Of a stretch of DNA of 64,000 bases, positions 24,301 to 33,244 are shown piece after piece. Within the stretch, counting starts at the first letter, position 1. Every line of letters begins with the position of its first letter. The stretch is taken from positions 69,928,048-69,992,047 of the forward strand of contig CM034537.1 in NCBI GenBank assembly GCA_020002185.1, read 5' to 3'. This DNA comes from Paraescarpia echinospica. Lineage: Eukaryota > Annelida > Polychaeta > Sabellida > Siboglinidae. A model generated the notes under the pieces. The model was given only the letters and a program-made list of their open reading frames with translations, was not told where the DNA came from and made no database searches. The position numbers were made by a program, and so were the translations under genes.

Positions 24301-24435
24301 TAAATCTGCTCAGCCCCTAAGAATTTGACAACAGGCAACAGGTGACATGATGGATAGGTGAATTAAGACGATGTCTTCGTTTCTGTCAACAGAGGTTGTT
24401 CACAACTAGCAAAGGCCCGAGTGGAGGACCTCTAG
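3244..24435 (+). CDS. RAD50: RAD50 DNA repair ATPase, C-terminal half (16 exons)
   Basis: RAD50 is the ABC-type ATPase of the MRE11-RAD50-NBS1 complex, which tethers and processes DNA double-strand ends in the nucleus. I assembled sixteen exons by splice sites and similarity; every junction keeps phase and together they give about 575 codons, close to the matching part of the human protein. The early exons (3244-15502) encode the second arm of the long coiled coil. Exon 13 (19697-19836) carries the ABC signature region with RCSAGQK. Exon 14 (21032-21165) carries Walker B and D-loop, [11 protein letters not shown]. Exon 15 (22522-22650) carries the H-loop VITHDED. The stop is TAG at 24433-24435. 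Two introns appear to use GC donors. The N-terminal half (Walker A, first arm, zinc hook) lies upstream of the window. Family assignment is very secure; individual splice sites are predictions. Confidence 0.95.
3400..4600 (+). repeat. Degenerate 30-40 bp tandem repeats, with copies of the next exon's start
   Basis: The units share GGGTTAAAGACATTTG and a GGTTGGGGTCTAAA-like half and vary in length. Near the 3' end, 4391-4430 and 4494-4531 contain GCAGCTGGAGGACGATGGACA-like sequence that imitates the acceptor and first bases of the real exon at 4606. Confidence 0.8.
4606..4756 (+). CDS. RAD50: RAD50 exon b (coiled coil)
   Basis: The acceptor is GATGCAG ending at 4605 and the donor is GTATGT at 4757. 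The exon is 151 bp and ends in phase 1. It encodes a stretch ending [14 protein letters not shown], which corresponds to the conserved KIAQQAAKL region of animal RAD50. Confidence 0.92.
4757..5636. other. RAD50 intron
   Basis: This intron is AT-rich and non-coding. It contains one copy of a 225-bp repeat (see 5320-5545); nothing else was recognised. Confidence 0.6.
5320..5545 (+). repeat. Dispersed ~225-bp repeat, copy 1
   Basis: The sequence CAGTTTAGTTTTTTCAATGA and the following bases through CTTGGAACTATTAGTTAAT recur at 6582-6806 with moderate divergence. The two copies sit in the introns on either side of exon d. The family is unknown; it may be a small non-autonomous transposon. Confidence 0.75.
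5637..5694 (+). CDS. RAD50: RAD50 exon c
   Basis: A 58-bp exon with acceptor TTTGACAG and donor GTGAGT. It enters in phase 1 and leaves in phase 2 and encodes [19 protein letters not shown]. The donor is followed by two to three copies of a GCCACCTGGTGAATGACATG unit. Confidence 0.88.
6349..6550 (+). CDS. RAD50: RAD50 exon d (coiled coil)
   Basis: A 202-bp exon after acceptor ATTGACAG. It encodes the conserved coiled-coil segment containing [20 protein letters not shown] and ends DDIK in phase 0. The bases after the exon are GCAAGC, giving a second GC-donor intron in this gene. Confidence 0.92.
6582..6806 (+). repeat. Dispersed ~225-bp repeat, copy 2
   Basis: The second copy of the repeat at 5320-5545. 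It ends at the same TTGGAACTATTAGTTAAT boundary and runs directly into the short-unit tandem array that follows. Confidence 0.75.
6807..7345 (+). repeat. TGTGACACTGTATGACAC short tandem array
   Basis: About 540 bp of alternating TGTGACACTG and TATGACACTG units, roughly 9-10 bp each, with many variants. Long open frames on the minus strand here are only the repeat read in translation. Confidence 0.9.
7399..7428 (+). CDS. RAD50: RAD50 exon e, 30-bp microexon
   Basis: Acceptor TTGCCAG and donor GTGAGT bracket exactly 30 bases encoding [10 protein letters not shown]. This keeps phase 0 on both sides and matches the expected RAD50 position between exons d and f. Confidence 0.8.
7618..7736 (+). 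repeat. 14-bp tandem array (ATAATCCCATCCTT)
   Basis: About eight to nine near-identical 14-bp units in the intron between the microexon and exon f. Confidence 0.9.
7936..8802 (+). repeat. 19-bp minisatellite (CATTCACTGTGGCAGGACA)
   Basis: Roughly 45 tandem 19-bp units with variants such as GACAGGATA and GACAGATT. Because 19 is not a multiple of 3, all three frames read through as repetitive false ORFs. Confidence 0.95.
8885..8965 (+). CDS. RAD50: RAD50 exon f (coiled coil)
   Basis: Acceptor CACTGTAG, donor GTATTT. An 81-bp phase-0 exon encoding [20 protein letters not shown] and onward, a charged heptad-like segment. Confidence 0.85.
9552..9610 (+). CDS. RAD50: RAD50 exon g
   Basis: Acceptor TGCTTTCAG, donor GTAAGG. 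The 59-bp exon encodes [19 protein letters not shown] and leaves in phase 2, as the next exon requires. Confidence 0.85.
9838..10301 (+). repeat. 31-bp minisatellite, left block
   Basis: About fifteen units of TGTCAGTCAACTCAGCCCAC followed by CTCACCTGTAT. The same unit resumes at 12517 after the LINE. Confidence 0.93.
10302..12516 (+). mobile_element. CR1-group non-LTR retrotransposon inside the minisatellite
   Basis: This is a LINE copy without its 5' part. It begins in the spacer before the reverse transcriptase and ends in a short TTATTACTATTATA tail. Units of the same 31-bp minisatellite flank it on both sides, so it inserted into an existing array or the array spread around it. Another copy of its 3' end lies at 21600-22085. 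Confidence 0.85.
10818..12380 (+). pseudogene. LINE reverse transcriptase ORF, broken
   Basis: The first open segment (10818-11795) carries the reverse transcriptase core. It has [13 protein letters not shown] (motif A region), [13 protein letters not shown] and the catalytic YADDTQIY. The frame is lost around 11700-11860 and resumes at about 11859-12380 with the C-terminal region containing [12 protein letters not shown] and RRHLK sequence typical of these elements (here APTLWNMLP and FRRHLKTS). The endonuclease domain is missing. It is a CR1-group element by motif style; the exact clade is uncertain. Confidence 0.85.
12517..12583 (+). repeat. 31-bp minisatellite, right block
   Basis: Two further copies of the 31-bp unit immediately after the LINE tail. 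Confidence 0.9.
13328..13475 (+). CDS. RAD50: RAD50 exon h (coiled coil)
   Basis: Acceptor TGTGTAG, donor GTATGT at 13476. The 148-bp exon encodes a coiled-coil segment ending RQKLDTQK, aligned with the conserved DIDTQK region. The donor is the first base of the 30-bp minisatellite that follows. Confidence 0.9.
13476..13675 (+). repeat. 30-bp minisatellite starting at the exon h donor
   Basis: The first unit is the splice donor itself, GTATGTGGACCATTGTGATT. Later units read GTATACGGACCGATGTGATT followed by GTTACTGAGT. The array is interrupted by unrelated sequence at 13676-13827. Confidence 0.93.
13676..13827. mobile_element. Insertion interrupting the 30-bp array, likely LINE/SINE tail
   Basis: This 150-bp non-repeat piece contains ACAATACAATCAACTTTATT and TGATCCCTACATTGAGAAAT, sequence of the kind found at retroelement 3' ends. 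The minisatellite resumes after it. The family is not identified. Confidence 0.45.
13828..14351 (+). repeat. 30-bp minisatellite, second block
   Basis: About seventeen further units of GTATACGGACCGATGTGATT plus GTTACTGAGT, continuing the array of 13476-13675. Confidence 0.93.
14539..14712 (+). CDS. RAD50: RAD50 exon i (coiled coil)
   Basis: Acceptor GGTTTCAG, donor GTGAGA. A 174-bp phase-0 exon beginning [20 protein letters not shown] and ending SRLQER; it matches the QERWLQDNL region of vertebrate RAD50. Confidence 0.9.
14719..14890 (+). repeat. 44-bp repeat x4 next to the exon i donor
   Basis: Four units of ACCTTGCATGCAGCCATCTT followed by TAGTCACATGACCACATGAAGGTC begin a few bases after the donor. 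Confidence 0.88.
15007..15129 (+). CDS. RAD50: RAD50 exon j (coiled coil)
   Basis: Acceptor TTTTGTAG, donor GTAAGA. The 123-bp phase-0 exon encodes [20 protein letters not shown] through to KKIDLR. Confidence 0.9.
15450..15502 (+). CDS. RAD50: RAD50 exon k
   Basis: Acceptor TTGCCACAG, donor GTGGGT. The 53-bp exon encodes [17 protein letters not shown], matching the conserved segment just before the C-terminal ATPase lobe. Confidence 0.92.
15654..15739 (+). CDS. RAD50: RAD50 exon l
   Basis: Acceptor CTGTTTCAG, donor GTAAGC. The 86-bp exon encodes [18 protein letters not shown], a highly conserved RAD50 stretch, and splits the next Asp codon in phase 1. Confidence 0.95.
15740..15815 (+). repeat. 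Donor-copy repeats after exon l
   Basis: The real junction GGCAACG|GTAAGCTCC is followed at once by near-copies, CCATGGCAGCGGTAGGCTTC and CCATGGCAACCGTAGGCTCC. The same core makes up the large array at 17007-17915. Confidence 0.8.
15816..17006. other. Intron sequence, nothing recognised
   Basis: AT-rich intron between the donor-like repeats; no gene, RNA or transposon was recognised. Confidence 0.6.
17007..17915 (+). repeat. 31-bp minisatellite related to the exon l splice donor
   Basis: About 29 units of TGGCTGCTGTCGTATGTACC followed by ATGACAACAGT. The early units (CCATGGCAACGGTAGGCTCC) closely resemble the exon l/intron junction, implying that the array grew from it. Confidence 0.92.
17990..18170 (+). 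mobile_element. tRNA-derived SINE, copy 1
   Basis: A polymerase III B-box-like sequence, GGTTTGAATCC, lies at 18076-18086. Downstream is the family-specific segment AACCTGGGCAAGTTCATTCA, shared in diverged form with copies at 20690 and 30030. The copy is degenerate and ends in an A-rich stretch. Confidence 0.6.
18187..19696 (+). repeat. 116-bp array made from the 5' part of a RAD50 exon plus its acceptor
   Basis: Thirteen tandem units precede exon m. Each has about 68 bases nearly identical to the start of exon m (ACATTGAGACAATAGAGATC onward) and about 48 bases of intron ending at a TGTTGTAG acceptor. Units starting at 18769, 19118 and 19466 have TTGTCG and lack the AG. The last nine units form three copies of a three-unit higher-order repeat of about 348 bp. 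Each unit is bounded by the inverted pair GTTGTAGAC and GTCTACAAC, with variants. Confidence 0.93.
19697..19836 (+). CDS. RAD50: RAD50 exon m (ABC signature)
   Basis: Acceptor GTTGTAG, donor GTAAGT at 19837. The 140-bp exon encodes [15 protein letters not shown], then [19 protein letters not shown] and RCSAGQK, the signature region that binds ATP across the RAD50 dimer. Only this last copy of the repeated exon start continues into the conserved coding sequence, so it is taken as the true exon. Confidence 0.96.
19921..20573. mobile_element. piggyBac-type element with TTAA target duplication
   Basis: TTAA at 19921-19924 is followed by CCATTTCAGTAC (19925-19936). The exact complement GTACTGAAATGG (20558-20569) is followed by TTAA (20570-20573). 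A TTAA duplication with short inverted ends is the hallmark of piggyBac transposons. The 645-bp interior has only short broken frames, for example [18 protein letters not shown] near 20236-20290, so this is a decayed or non-autonomous copy within a RAD50 intron. Confidence 0.85.
20690..20965 (+). mobile_element. tRNA-derived SINE, copy 2 (longest)
   Basis: It has a B box GGTTCAAATCC at 20722-20732, the shared segment AGGGCAAGTTTGTTCACTCA, and a 3' end AAGTGCTTTGAGCAGTCTTG running to GCGCTATATAAGAAC. This end style is typical of LINE-mobilised SINEs in marine invertebrates and vertebrates. Confidence 0.75.
21032..21165 (+). CDS. RAD50: RAD50 exon n (Walker B and D-loop)
   Basis: Acceptor CATTGGCAG, donor GTAAGT. 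It encodes [15 protein letters not shown] and then [20 protein letters not shown], including the Walker B Asp-Glu that activates water for ATP hydrolysis. Confidence 0.97.
21600..22085 (+). mobile_element. CR1-group LINE 3' fragment with internal duplication
   Basis: The frame 21646-21990 matches the C-terminal part of the LINE at 10302-12516. A 93-bp (31-codon) segment, starting [20 protein letters not shown], is tandemly duplicated in frame. The fragment ends in TTATTATTA like the other copy. Confidence 0.85.
22522..22650 (+). CDS. RAD50: RAD50 exon o (H-loop)
   Basis: Acceptor TGTCTCCAG, donor GTAAGA. It encodes [18 protein letters not shown] and the segment ending YKVSKNAK; the His of ITHDE is the catalytic H-loop residue. 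Confidence 0.97.
22651..24392. other. Last RAD50 intron, nothing recognised
   Basis: AT-rich intron; only short chance open frames; no repeat array or known element was recognised. Confidence 0.65.
24393..24435 (+). CDS. RAD50: RAD50 terminal coding exon
   Basis: Acceptor TGTCAACAG. It encodes [13 protein letters not shown] and stop TAG, equivalent to the QCSEI...SL tail of vertebrate RAD50 but shorter. Confidence 0.85.
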
Positions 24436-25120
24436 ACCAGCCCCACACAGCCAGTCTTCTCTACACAGTGTTGCTCCAGATCACCTGCAATTGTGATTCA
24501 AATTTGCATCAAGATCTGTTGGACAAAATGCAGTATACTTTTGGTTCAAACTTGACTCACAAACAGAAAAACCAATAATTTCTACACGAGGCTATTTTGG
24601 ACTTGATTTGGGATACACTTATGTCATTTGTACACACTATGATTGCATAATTAGTGGGCTGATATTATTCCTTGCGTAAGAATCAGTGGTATTAGGGATG
24701 GTCATATATAAGTTCACAAAGCCAAAAATATTGTATTGATTCAAACGATAATCAATATGTGGTGTGGGACATGAGATTTTGATTGATCCAAAATGGCTTC
24801 CATAGGACAAAGAATAGCCGCCCGATGCCGTTTGTGTTTTGGGACTTTCATAAACGTATGCGAACACCTCGTAACATTTATAAACGTATTGGGACGTACA
24901 TTTCTTTTCATGAACCTACTATGACAGGTTTGAATTCTCGCCATATGATTATTTAGTAGTATTATGTCATATAATAGGTTATTGTACTGGTATTTTGTTA
25001 ATCGGTGATTGCTGTTACTGCTATGGGTATTAATTATACAGTTATAAGAATTAGTTTCATATTCAGTAACTATTACTGTACTAATTTGTTAACTAATAAA
25101 ATCAGTTGTTGTTAATGTTT
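24436..25120 (+). other. RAD50: RAD50 3' UTR with poly(A) signal at 25095-25100
   Basis: The first canonical AATAAA after the stop is at 25095-25100, followed by GT-rich sequence. The end point is inferred. Confidence 0.55.
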
Positions 25121-25939
25121 GTTTGTTCTAATGTGTTTTGTAATTGCGTTGGGGTGATCAATAAGAAGGCATGATGCCTTTATGAATAGAAAAAATACTG
25201 CATATTTTTAAAGATACATTATTGTCTAATATATATGATCCTTCTTGAGATAATTCACAATCCAATCTAGGAGCTCCAGTCCACTGCACTGTTACTTTTG
25301 CATGTAAAGCTCTATCAGAACTGAAACAAAGAGAGAGAGAGAGAGAGCGATAGATTCATGATAGTGTTTGTGTTTCCACCAATGTATGTTTAGGTGTAGG
25401 GTCATTGCACTGACAGACCACAAACCACCGTGAGGAAACCTCTAAGACCAATCTTATTGATCTGACGGCACAATGTTGCAATGATATGATGTTGAAGTTG
25501 TGCGTCTACGTGAACAATCCAAACGGGACCATTTTACCAACAGTCTTATCAGCACATGAGCCAGACTTTGCTCCTTAACAATTAACTTGTATACTGAACA
25601 CTTTCAACACCAGGATGCGCCACCGGGTCTATGCAATAGGAACCTCGATGATGCAGCATTTTAAAAACTCCTTAAATTTAATAACGGATTCTGTTTAATT
25701 CTGGTTTTTTTCTAATGTGCTCATTATTTTAGTGACACGGTCCCTGATGTTCCTGACTGACACCTGCCTTCGCTTTCACTCTTGGTACAAGCCCCGTTTC
25801 TATGACAACGCAAACACTGGTTTGACTTTGTTATTGGGAAAATAAAATCACATTATAGTCCAACAAACGATCACGGTATATGAAGAATAAGTCAAATAAC
25901 GGGAAACGAATCTCTGGCTAAGTGTCTGGTTGAATCAAA
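25121..25939. other. Intergenic, (GA)n tract
   Basis: No gene seen. A short (GA)n run lies near 25328-25348. Confidence 0.6.
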
Positions 25940-28440
25940 TTTACAGGAAACTCAACGTTAACAGTTGGGTTAGTTTATCGAAGTCCAAACATAAGCATAG
26001 AAGAGAATGAAAAAATACAAAACGCTATAAGGGAAGTAAGCAAACGGGACTGTATTATTATGGGGGATTTTAACCACGGGCATATACAATGGAAATCTCT
26101 ACAGAGTATGGGGAGTGAGGACCACAAGTTTTTAGTTTTAGTTCAAGATACATTCCTTTCTCAACATGTGCTAGAACCAACCAGGGGTGAGAATGTGTTA
26201 GACATAGTTTTGTCCTCACAGAATGAATTAGTTGACAATGTCAAGATATGTGAGCCACTGGGGAGTAGCGATCACAACCAGATACATTTTACCATCAAAG
26301 TAAAATCAGAAAGGAATAGTAAAAGCAGTATAGGAGAAATTTCCACAAAGGAAGGTATAAGGACATGAGGAAATATTTAGCAAAGATAGACTGGAATAAC
26401 ACACTGAAAAATAAGACGGCAACAGAATGCTGGAATGTATTAAAGAGTGAAATTAAGTGCATAGTCGATAAATTTGTACCCTTCAAAAAACAAGGAAAAC
26501 GGTCCAAAAAGAAACACTTATCGAAAGAAGCCATTAGAAAAATTAAGTACAAACAAATGATGTGGAAGTCATATAGATGTACTGGAAATGATGAAGACTA
26601 CAACAGTTATAAAGAAGCACTTAACCAAGCTACAGCTGAAATTAGAAATTCAAAGAGAAGCTATGAACAACAATTAGCTAGTAATATAAAACATGACAGC
26701 AAGAGTTTTTATGCGTATGTTCGAAGCAAACAGAAAGTTAAAGATAAAGTCGGTCCTCTAGAAGATAGTGCTGGAAATATAATATCAGAGGGATTCTTAA
26801 TGGCAGAAGACCTGAATGAGTACTTTAGTTCAGTGTTTACCAGGGAAGATATTAGTTCACTGCCAGTACCAGAGGCTAAGTTCAAGGGGGCAGATTCAGA
26901 CTATTTAGGACAATTAATTGTAACCCCGGAAATGGTATGTAAGAAAATAAGGGCTATGAAGGATAATAAATCACCTGGAGTGGATGGTATTCCACCCAAA
27001 CTACTATTGGAAATTGTAGAACAAATTAGCATACCGCTTGCAGCAGTTTTCAATTTGTCATTAGAAGAGGGAGTGGTTCCTTTAGAATGGAAAGAAGCAA
27101 ACATTATACCGTTATTCAAAAAAGGTTCGAGAAACAAGTCAGAGAACTATAGACCAGTGAGTTTAACATCAGTGATTTGTAAATTGTTAGAAAGACTAAT
27201 TAAAGATCACATGGTGGATTTTCTTGTTAAACAAAACTTGATAAACCCATCTCAACATGGTTTTTTTAAAGCGAGGTCATGCTTAACAAATATGTTATGT
27301 TTTTTGGAAGACATCACTAAGTGGGTAGATGAAGGATCACCAGTAGATATCGTCTACTTAGATTTTCAAAAAGCTTTCGACAAAGTACCACATCAAAGAT
27401 TACTGCTTAAACTAAAGGCCCATGGCATAGGAAATGGTATAATAAACTGGATAGAACAATGGCTGATTGACAGAAGACAACGTGTAGTAGTTGATGGGGA
27501 GGCTTCAAACTGGAAATCGGTATTGAGTGGGGTACCACAGGGATCAGTACTTAGGACCTATATTATTCTTAATATATATCAACGATTTGGATGATGAAAT
27601 AACAAGCAAGGTGTTGAAATTTGCAGATGATACAAAAGTGTTTAGAAGGATTAAAAGTGATGGAGATAGACAGCATTTACAAGATGATCTTGACAGGTTG
27701 ATCAAATGGTCTGAAAAGTGGCAAATGCTGTTCAATTTTGGGAAATGTAAATGCCTCCACACAGGACATGGGAACGAAGAAGTAGAATATACAATGGGGG
27801 GTACTGTACTAAGTACTACTGTAAAAGAAAAGGACTTAGGGTTAACCATTAGTGCTGATATGAAGGTTTCAGAGCAGTGCGGAATTGCAGCTTCAAAGGG
27901 AAATCAAATCCTTGGATTAATTAGGCGAAACATAACGTATAAGGAAAAAGAGCTAATAATACCGCTGTACAAAACAATAGTTAGGCCTCATTTAGAATAT
28001 TGTATTCAAGCGTGGAGGCCATATCGCAGGAAGGACATAGATATGCTAGAAAGAGTGCAGAGGAGAGCAACTAAAATGATACCAAAACTGAGGGATCTTA
28101 GTTACGAAATACGCCTAAAAAATGCGGTTTAACAACACTAGAGACCAGGAGATTGAGAGGAGATCAGATAGAAGTGTTTAAAATATTGAAGGGTTATGAA
28201 AATATTGATAGAAATATTTTTTTCTCAGTTAAGAAAGATAGAAGGACTAGAGGACATGAACTTACATTGGCAAAGGAGCAGAGTAGATTGGATATAAGAA
28301 AGTTTTCATTTTCACAAAGGACTGTAAATGAATGGAACAGATTACCTGCTGATTGTGTGGGTGCTAGTAGCGTGAATATGTTTAAAAATAAAATCGACAC
28401 ATACCTCAGACGGGCGGGATACACATAGATAAAAGGGTCG
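25940..28440 (+). mobile_element. CR1 LINE, 5'-truncated
   Basis: The copy starts within the apurinic endonuclease domain and extends past the C-terminus of the reverse transcriptase ORF. A second, antisense fragment of the same family lies at 57464-57800. Confidence 0.88.
26060..28428 (+). pseudogene. CR1 endonuclease/reverse transcriptase ORF, frameshifted
   Basis: The endonuclease end is visible as MGDFNHGHIQWKS and LGSSDHNQI (26060-26368). Reverse transcriptase follows with KSPGVDGIPPKLL, NYRPVSLTS, VYLDFQKAFDKVPHQRLL (motif A) and GVPQGSVL up to about 27550. There the frame shifts, and LGPILFLIYINDL and FADDTK (catalytic box) are read in another frame to 28132. A third segment, 28153-28428, holds the C-terminal part ending YLRRAGYT. 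The stop at 26368 and these shifts show a dead copy. Confidence 0.88.
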
Positions 28441-30029
28441 GACTCTCGATAAGCCAAAGGGCTTCCTTGTCCACCTGCCACCTAGAGTTAATTCTCTGGG
28501 TGGCAATCTTGTTAAATCTTGTTAAATCAACACCACAAGAAGGCCATACAGCAGTCATTCTGTGCAGACGTGTCACTGCTGTGGGCCCATTGGCCGTGCC
28601 TTGGACACCTTCGTAGATATGTGAGAGTCGGTATCGGCCTTCATCTCGATTCGTGCTGTCTGTGGTTTTTCTTATCCAGATTGGTTCTTTGATGCCTGTT
28701 AAATGTAGGCATCGGAACCGGGGTCCCCAAATCTTTTGCATGGATTGGCTTGATATATTTGGCCCCATAATATTTTGACAAGGGAGAACATTTGGAGGTT
28801 TCTGGTGCCTCAAGGTGGCTGCAGTTGGAGGTTTTGTGAGCATCAACCAAGGTGCAATCGTCGTATGTCACTGCGTTGACATTCACGAATTGTTGCATCT
28901 GTGTTCCAACGCACGGCGTTGCGTAACACCCGCCTTCACGCACCGCTGCACGCCACACCCCAACCCACAAGTAAGTGAACCCATGTGTCGGCACTGCTAA
29001 TACTGACATCGACCGGACATCACGCTCCAAGCTACAGGCAGTCCGTATCTATGCAGTCGCTCATAATTCGTATATCGACGCCTCCTGTCTAACGTCGCAG
29101 TGTGCTCTACACACAAGTAAGTTTATCTTTTTTCTATATTGTGCCCTGTGATATAGATGTCAAAGTATGACTCGCGCTTAATAAATAAATATTGATGTGA
29201 AAAGTTGGTCTAGATACGCTACGTAAATTCAACTTGACAACGATTGCCGCATTTCGAGTATGACGAGATTGAGCGTATGTCTTTGCCTACAAAGCCATGT
29301 GAAGGTAATGGTCATCTTTAGTGTAAATCCAGGTTTATTCTGAGAGGACAAGACGTTTCACTAAATTACCAGTTCTTCTGAAGCGTCCCTAACAATGTCA
29401 TGCTTAACGATTTTGCATAGGCTGAACGACGTTTTGTAAACTATAGATTGTTCAAATTTATTTCTTCTACGTGATACGCATGTTGTCAGCAGTAATTGTT
29501 TAATTAACGAATGTCAAATGTATCCAAGCCAGTTCGCGTTAAACGTAAGACTCAATGCATTACGACACATTGCCACGCCCTGTTACGCTTACTTTAGATA
29601 CGATTGCTACACGAGTGGTGAGATTCAGACAACCAAGTGCTGTATGGCAACAACGCAAACAATTACGCTGTCCAAGAACAACGCTGATTATATATTTGTG
29701 CTACGGTGCACGACGTATTTTTAACACACCCCACTGTGCAGAATGCTGCATCAAACGTTTGGAAGAGTCAGGCTACACAGACGCCGATGATTAACTGATT
29801 CACCTGCGGTGGAAAAGAACACAAGTCACGTGATTGGTATTTTACTATCAGATGCTTTAGCTGTTTCGGCGTCTGGCATTTCCAACGAGAATGCTCATGT
29901 CCCGTGCACCACACAGCGTCTCGGAGGCAACGACGCCGCCGCCACAAGGGACGCACCGCTGCGGTCTCAGACGGACGGACGAAGGAAGCTTAAAACCGAT
30001 CTTGCAATAGTTGTAAAATGCAATTGTCA
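28441..30029. other. Intergenic, no gene supported
   Basis: Only short overlapping frames are present (for example at 29518-29794), with no recognisable domain. Confidence 0.5.
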
Positions 30030-30230
30030 GCTCGTAATGGAGCGCAGTGGTACAGTGCATACACATCCGTACAGTCGACCGAAAGAACCCGGGTTCGAAT
30101 CCTGTGCTGCCGGGTCGAATCATGAGCAAGTTCGTTCAGTCTGCGTTGCTCCAGTTCACTCACTTTTAGAGTGAGTACCTGGCTGTATACAGTGGTGTAT
30201 ATTTGTGCATACTGTGCTATAAAAGATTGT
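30030..30230 (+). mobile_element. tRNA-derived SINE, copy 3
   Basis: A-box-like GGAGCGCAGTGGTA near 30039-30052, B box GGTTCGAATCC at 30092-30102, then the family segment GAGCAAGTTCGTTCAG shared with the copies at 18 kb and 20.7 kb. Confidence 0.72.
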
Positions 30231-33200
30231 TTTTACAAGTGACTTGTTGGCCAATGACCAGGCCTAACACGTCATCTAATTCCAGTGTGTTGTCTGTCAG
30301 CTGTCCAGCCAGTGTCCAATTAACAACCGCATCACACGAGGCCTTTCTCTCAGCGGCGGTCGCCAACAATGTGCAGTTGAACCTCGCTTACTGTCACTTC
30401 GGTACTACAGTCACATCGCAATTAAGGTCACCAGGGCAGTTTCAAATTATTTTCGTAACCGGAAAGTATAGGAAATCGGTTATTTTAATATGGTCACCTT
30501 GCTATTCGGGTCACTTTTGTCCAGTCCCAAAGGTGACCTTAATAGCGAGGTTCCCTGTATCTAGATCTATTGCGTTAGGATGCCATATTTATATGTGATG
30601 AAGCTAACCCAGCTTCATATTCGTTCTTGTCGTTGTGTGTTTTAGGGCAAGAGGGTTTTGAAGAATGGTGGCTTTCACTAGAGACTGAACGATAAGATGT
30701 ATGGAAAACTCGCGCCACTAAGGACAGCGACACCTGTGACGGCGTCACGCGTCCCTGTCTAGAGTGATCAACGAAGAATAATTGGACATTTGACCACCTC
30801 TGACTAGGAAGTGGACAGTTTTCAAGGTAAGGCCAAATCTCACAGATAATGTTTCCTGACACACTCCCGTATTTCCAGTGTCGTGTAGTGTGAACGTATG
30901 AAAAGTATGTTTCTACGCTAGTGTGACATTTCCTGGACGAGAGAAGATGCCATGCAACGTGTAAAATGAGGTAATTTTATTCAGTCGTGAATTTACTTCG
31001 AATGGGAATGGTATGCGAGTTGTGGTGAACTATATGTGCTGGAAGTTGTATTTCAATGATGATATTTGTAATTCATGTTCATATATGTAATAGGTCGTGA
31101 TGGATCAGACGTTAAGGTACATTTTGGCGGTATGGACTTATGACTTATGAGCATAATATAAAAAGACATTTACGTTTACAGTGACGGCAATGGCATCGGT
31201 GCAAAGTTGTAACATACTTGTGAGGTACACATACATTTATGATGTTTTCCGATGATACAGCCAGACCATTCCATTTTGGGTGTGGTACATTTATTTGAAT
31301 GTTGCATTGTATTCCTAAAATGTTGGTGTGCATCTTTCATGCTTCAAAGGTTGGTTGTTTCTGCTTGTAAACTCGTTCACCATCAAGCGTGATGAAACAA
31401 AACGTTTTTCAGGCATCATCCGGTGTATCATCACGTAGAATCCTTCTGTCAATATCGTATGTTTATGAGGCGGGATTGTACACGATTTGGATTTTAGGAC
31501 GTTCTTGGTTGTTGTTTATTACATGATTTGCAATGCGTGCAATGGAATATGAACGAGACGAATTAAGTTTTCCGGATGCTCATTTTTATGGTATCGTGCT
31601 CAATAGTTTAATAATGTTTTCTTGGACATCTGCTTTCTAGAATTTGTCTTTCAATTAATTCATCATCTCATTGACGTCTTCCTCACCTGCTGTTCCTTCC
31701 TCAGTTTCCATGTACTGGTCTGGTCAATAGGCGGGATCAGAGGAGCCTGGGGGCACGTGCCCACCTAGACTCCTGAAATTTTGCCGCGCTATGCCTCAGC
31801 TGCAGTGGCGTGTCCCTAGACCCTTTGAATGTGCCCACTGTTATTGAAGTTACGGTGGCACGGCGGCAAAAAATGTCAACAGAAGAATCTCCGTAGCTAC
31901 CAGTGCTTGTACCTTGGAAGTGGCACAGCTCGTAATAATAATTAATTATAATATATTTATTATTATAATTCTTACTTGTAGAGCGCAATTTCCATAAAAT
32001 GCTCAAAGCGCTGTACAATCTCAGTTCGATCAAACGTTCAATATAAAATTATCATAAAAACTACAAATAAAAGAAACTACAGATAACATATAGGACGAAT
32101 TAAGTTAGTTATGTTAAAACTAATAATTAAAGACTAAGTATTAATAAAATTATATAAATTATCAATTGAAACTTCCATTTCAAAATTTCTCAAATCACAC
32201 CCTCAGGGTAACGCTACCAACACGAGGTTTCTGTAGGAAAGTGCCGGGATAATCTGTGCAGTTCCTCGTTTGGGCCTAGAAGATTGCGTCTGTTAGACTG
32301 CCCGACTCTATGTAAATCTCGTGTCTGTATGCCTATAGGTGTGTGCCTGATGCGGAGGTAGCACTTTCAAAATTGCTCCGTACACAAATTGAACATAGGA
32401 AATCGTTGCTTGCAGGGTCCACATTGCTGTTGATTTTGCCCACATATTGTTTGCTGTTAATAAAGGGTGTTTTATTTGGAAGGGTGTCTCTCGGCTTTAC
32501 AATACAATACAATATAATGTATACAGTTTAATGCCTATTTCATTAATTAGGTATATATGTAACATGCTGACATCTATCGTCTAGTTCGTGGTAAAATGCG
32601 TTTCTAATACGGGCCAGGGAGACTCCTATTAAGATCAACTTTGATCGCTACCATAGGAGCCACCCGGATGATGACAACATTTACGTCGTGCGTTTGATAT
32701 GGTTTGTATTTTGATTTTTACTGATTTGGGAGTGTTGTTTGTGAGAAGCGGTATTTTATACCTGATACATTTGCCAGGAAACCACCTTGCAGGAACCTAG
32801 GCTGGGTGCCGTTTGGCCCGGGAACCTTCCTTTATTTCACGCATAGAACCTGCTTGAAATTTGGTTATCAAGATACCGCGGGGCAGCATAATATGATTCA
32901 TGCTTTCCCATTTTATAGACTGATATCGTAGTGTTTTGGTTTTGTAAGAAGAGTAGCCATTTCCGTGCTCAACGCAGTCCGGTGTGCCATTCGGATAGGA
33001 ACTGGTAGAGTCACTCGGGATCAATGGTCCCCCTCCTATCTACGCAAGTTTTCCTAATTATTATTATTAGTTTATTCAACCTCCGTTACCGGAGAAGAAA
33101 CATTAAAATACATATATGTATACATTCGTATTTAAAAGACACACGATAACAGTAAAATGACTAGTAAAGTGACTAGCGACAATACACGCAATGACATGCT

Positions 33201-33244
33201 ATAATATATAGGCTCAATATGTAATCGAGACGACATGACCACCA
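30231..33244. other. Intergenic, retroelement tail only
   Basis: No gene was recognised. At 31930-32040 the minus strand reads CAGCGCTTTGAGC and GCGCTCTACAAGTAAG, a SINE/LINE 3'-tail-like sequence. Confidence 0.45.

Noticed and set aside
29518..29794. Two overlapping plus-strand frames of 68 and 79 codons
   Set aside because: No domain, no clear start context, and the frames compete with each other.
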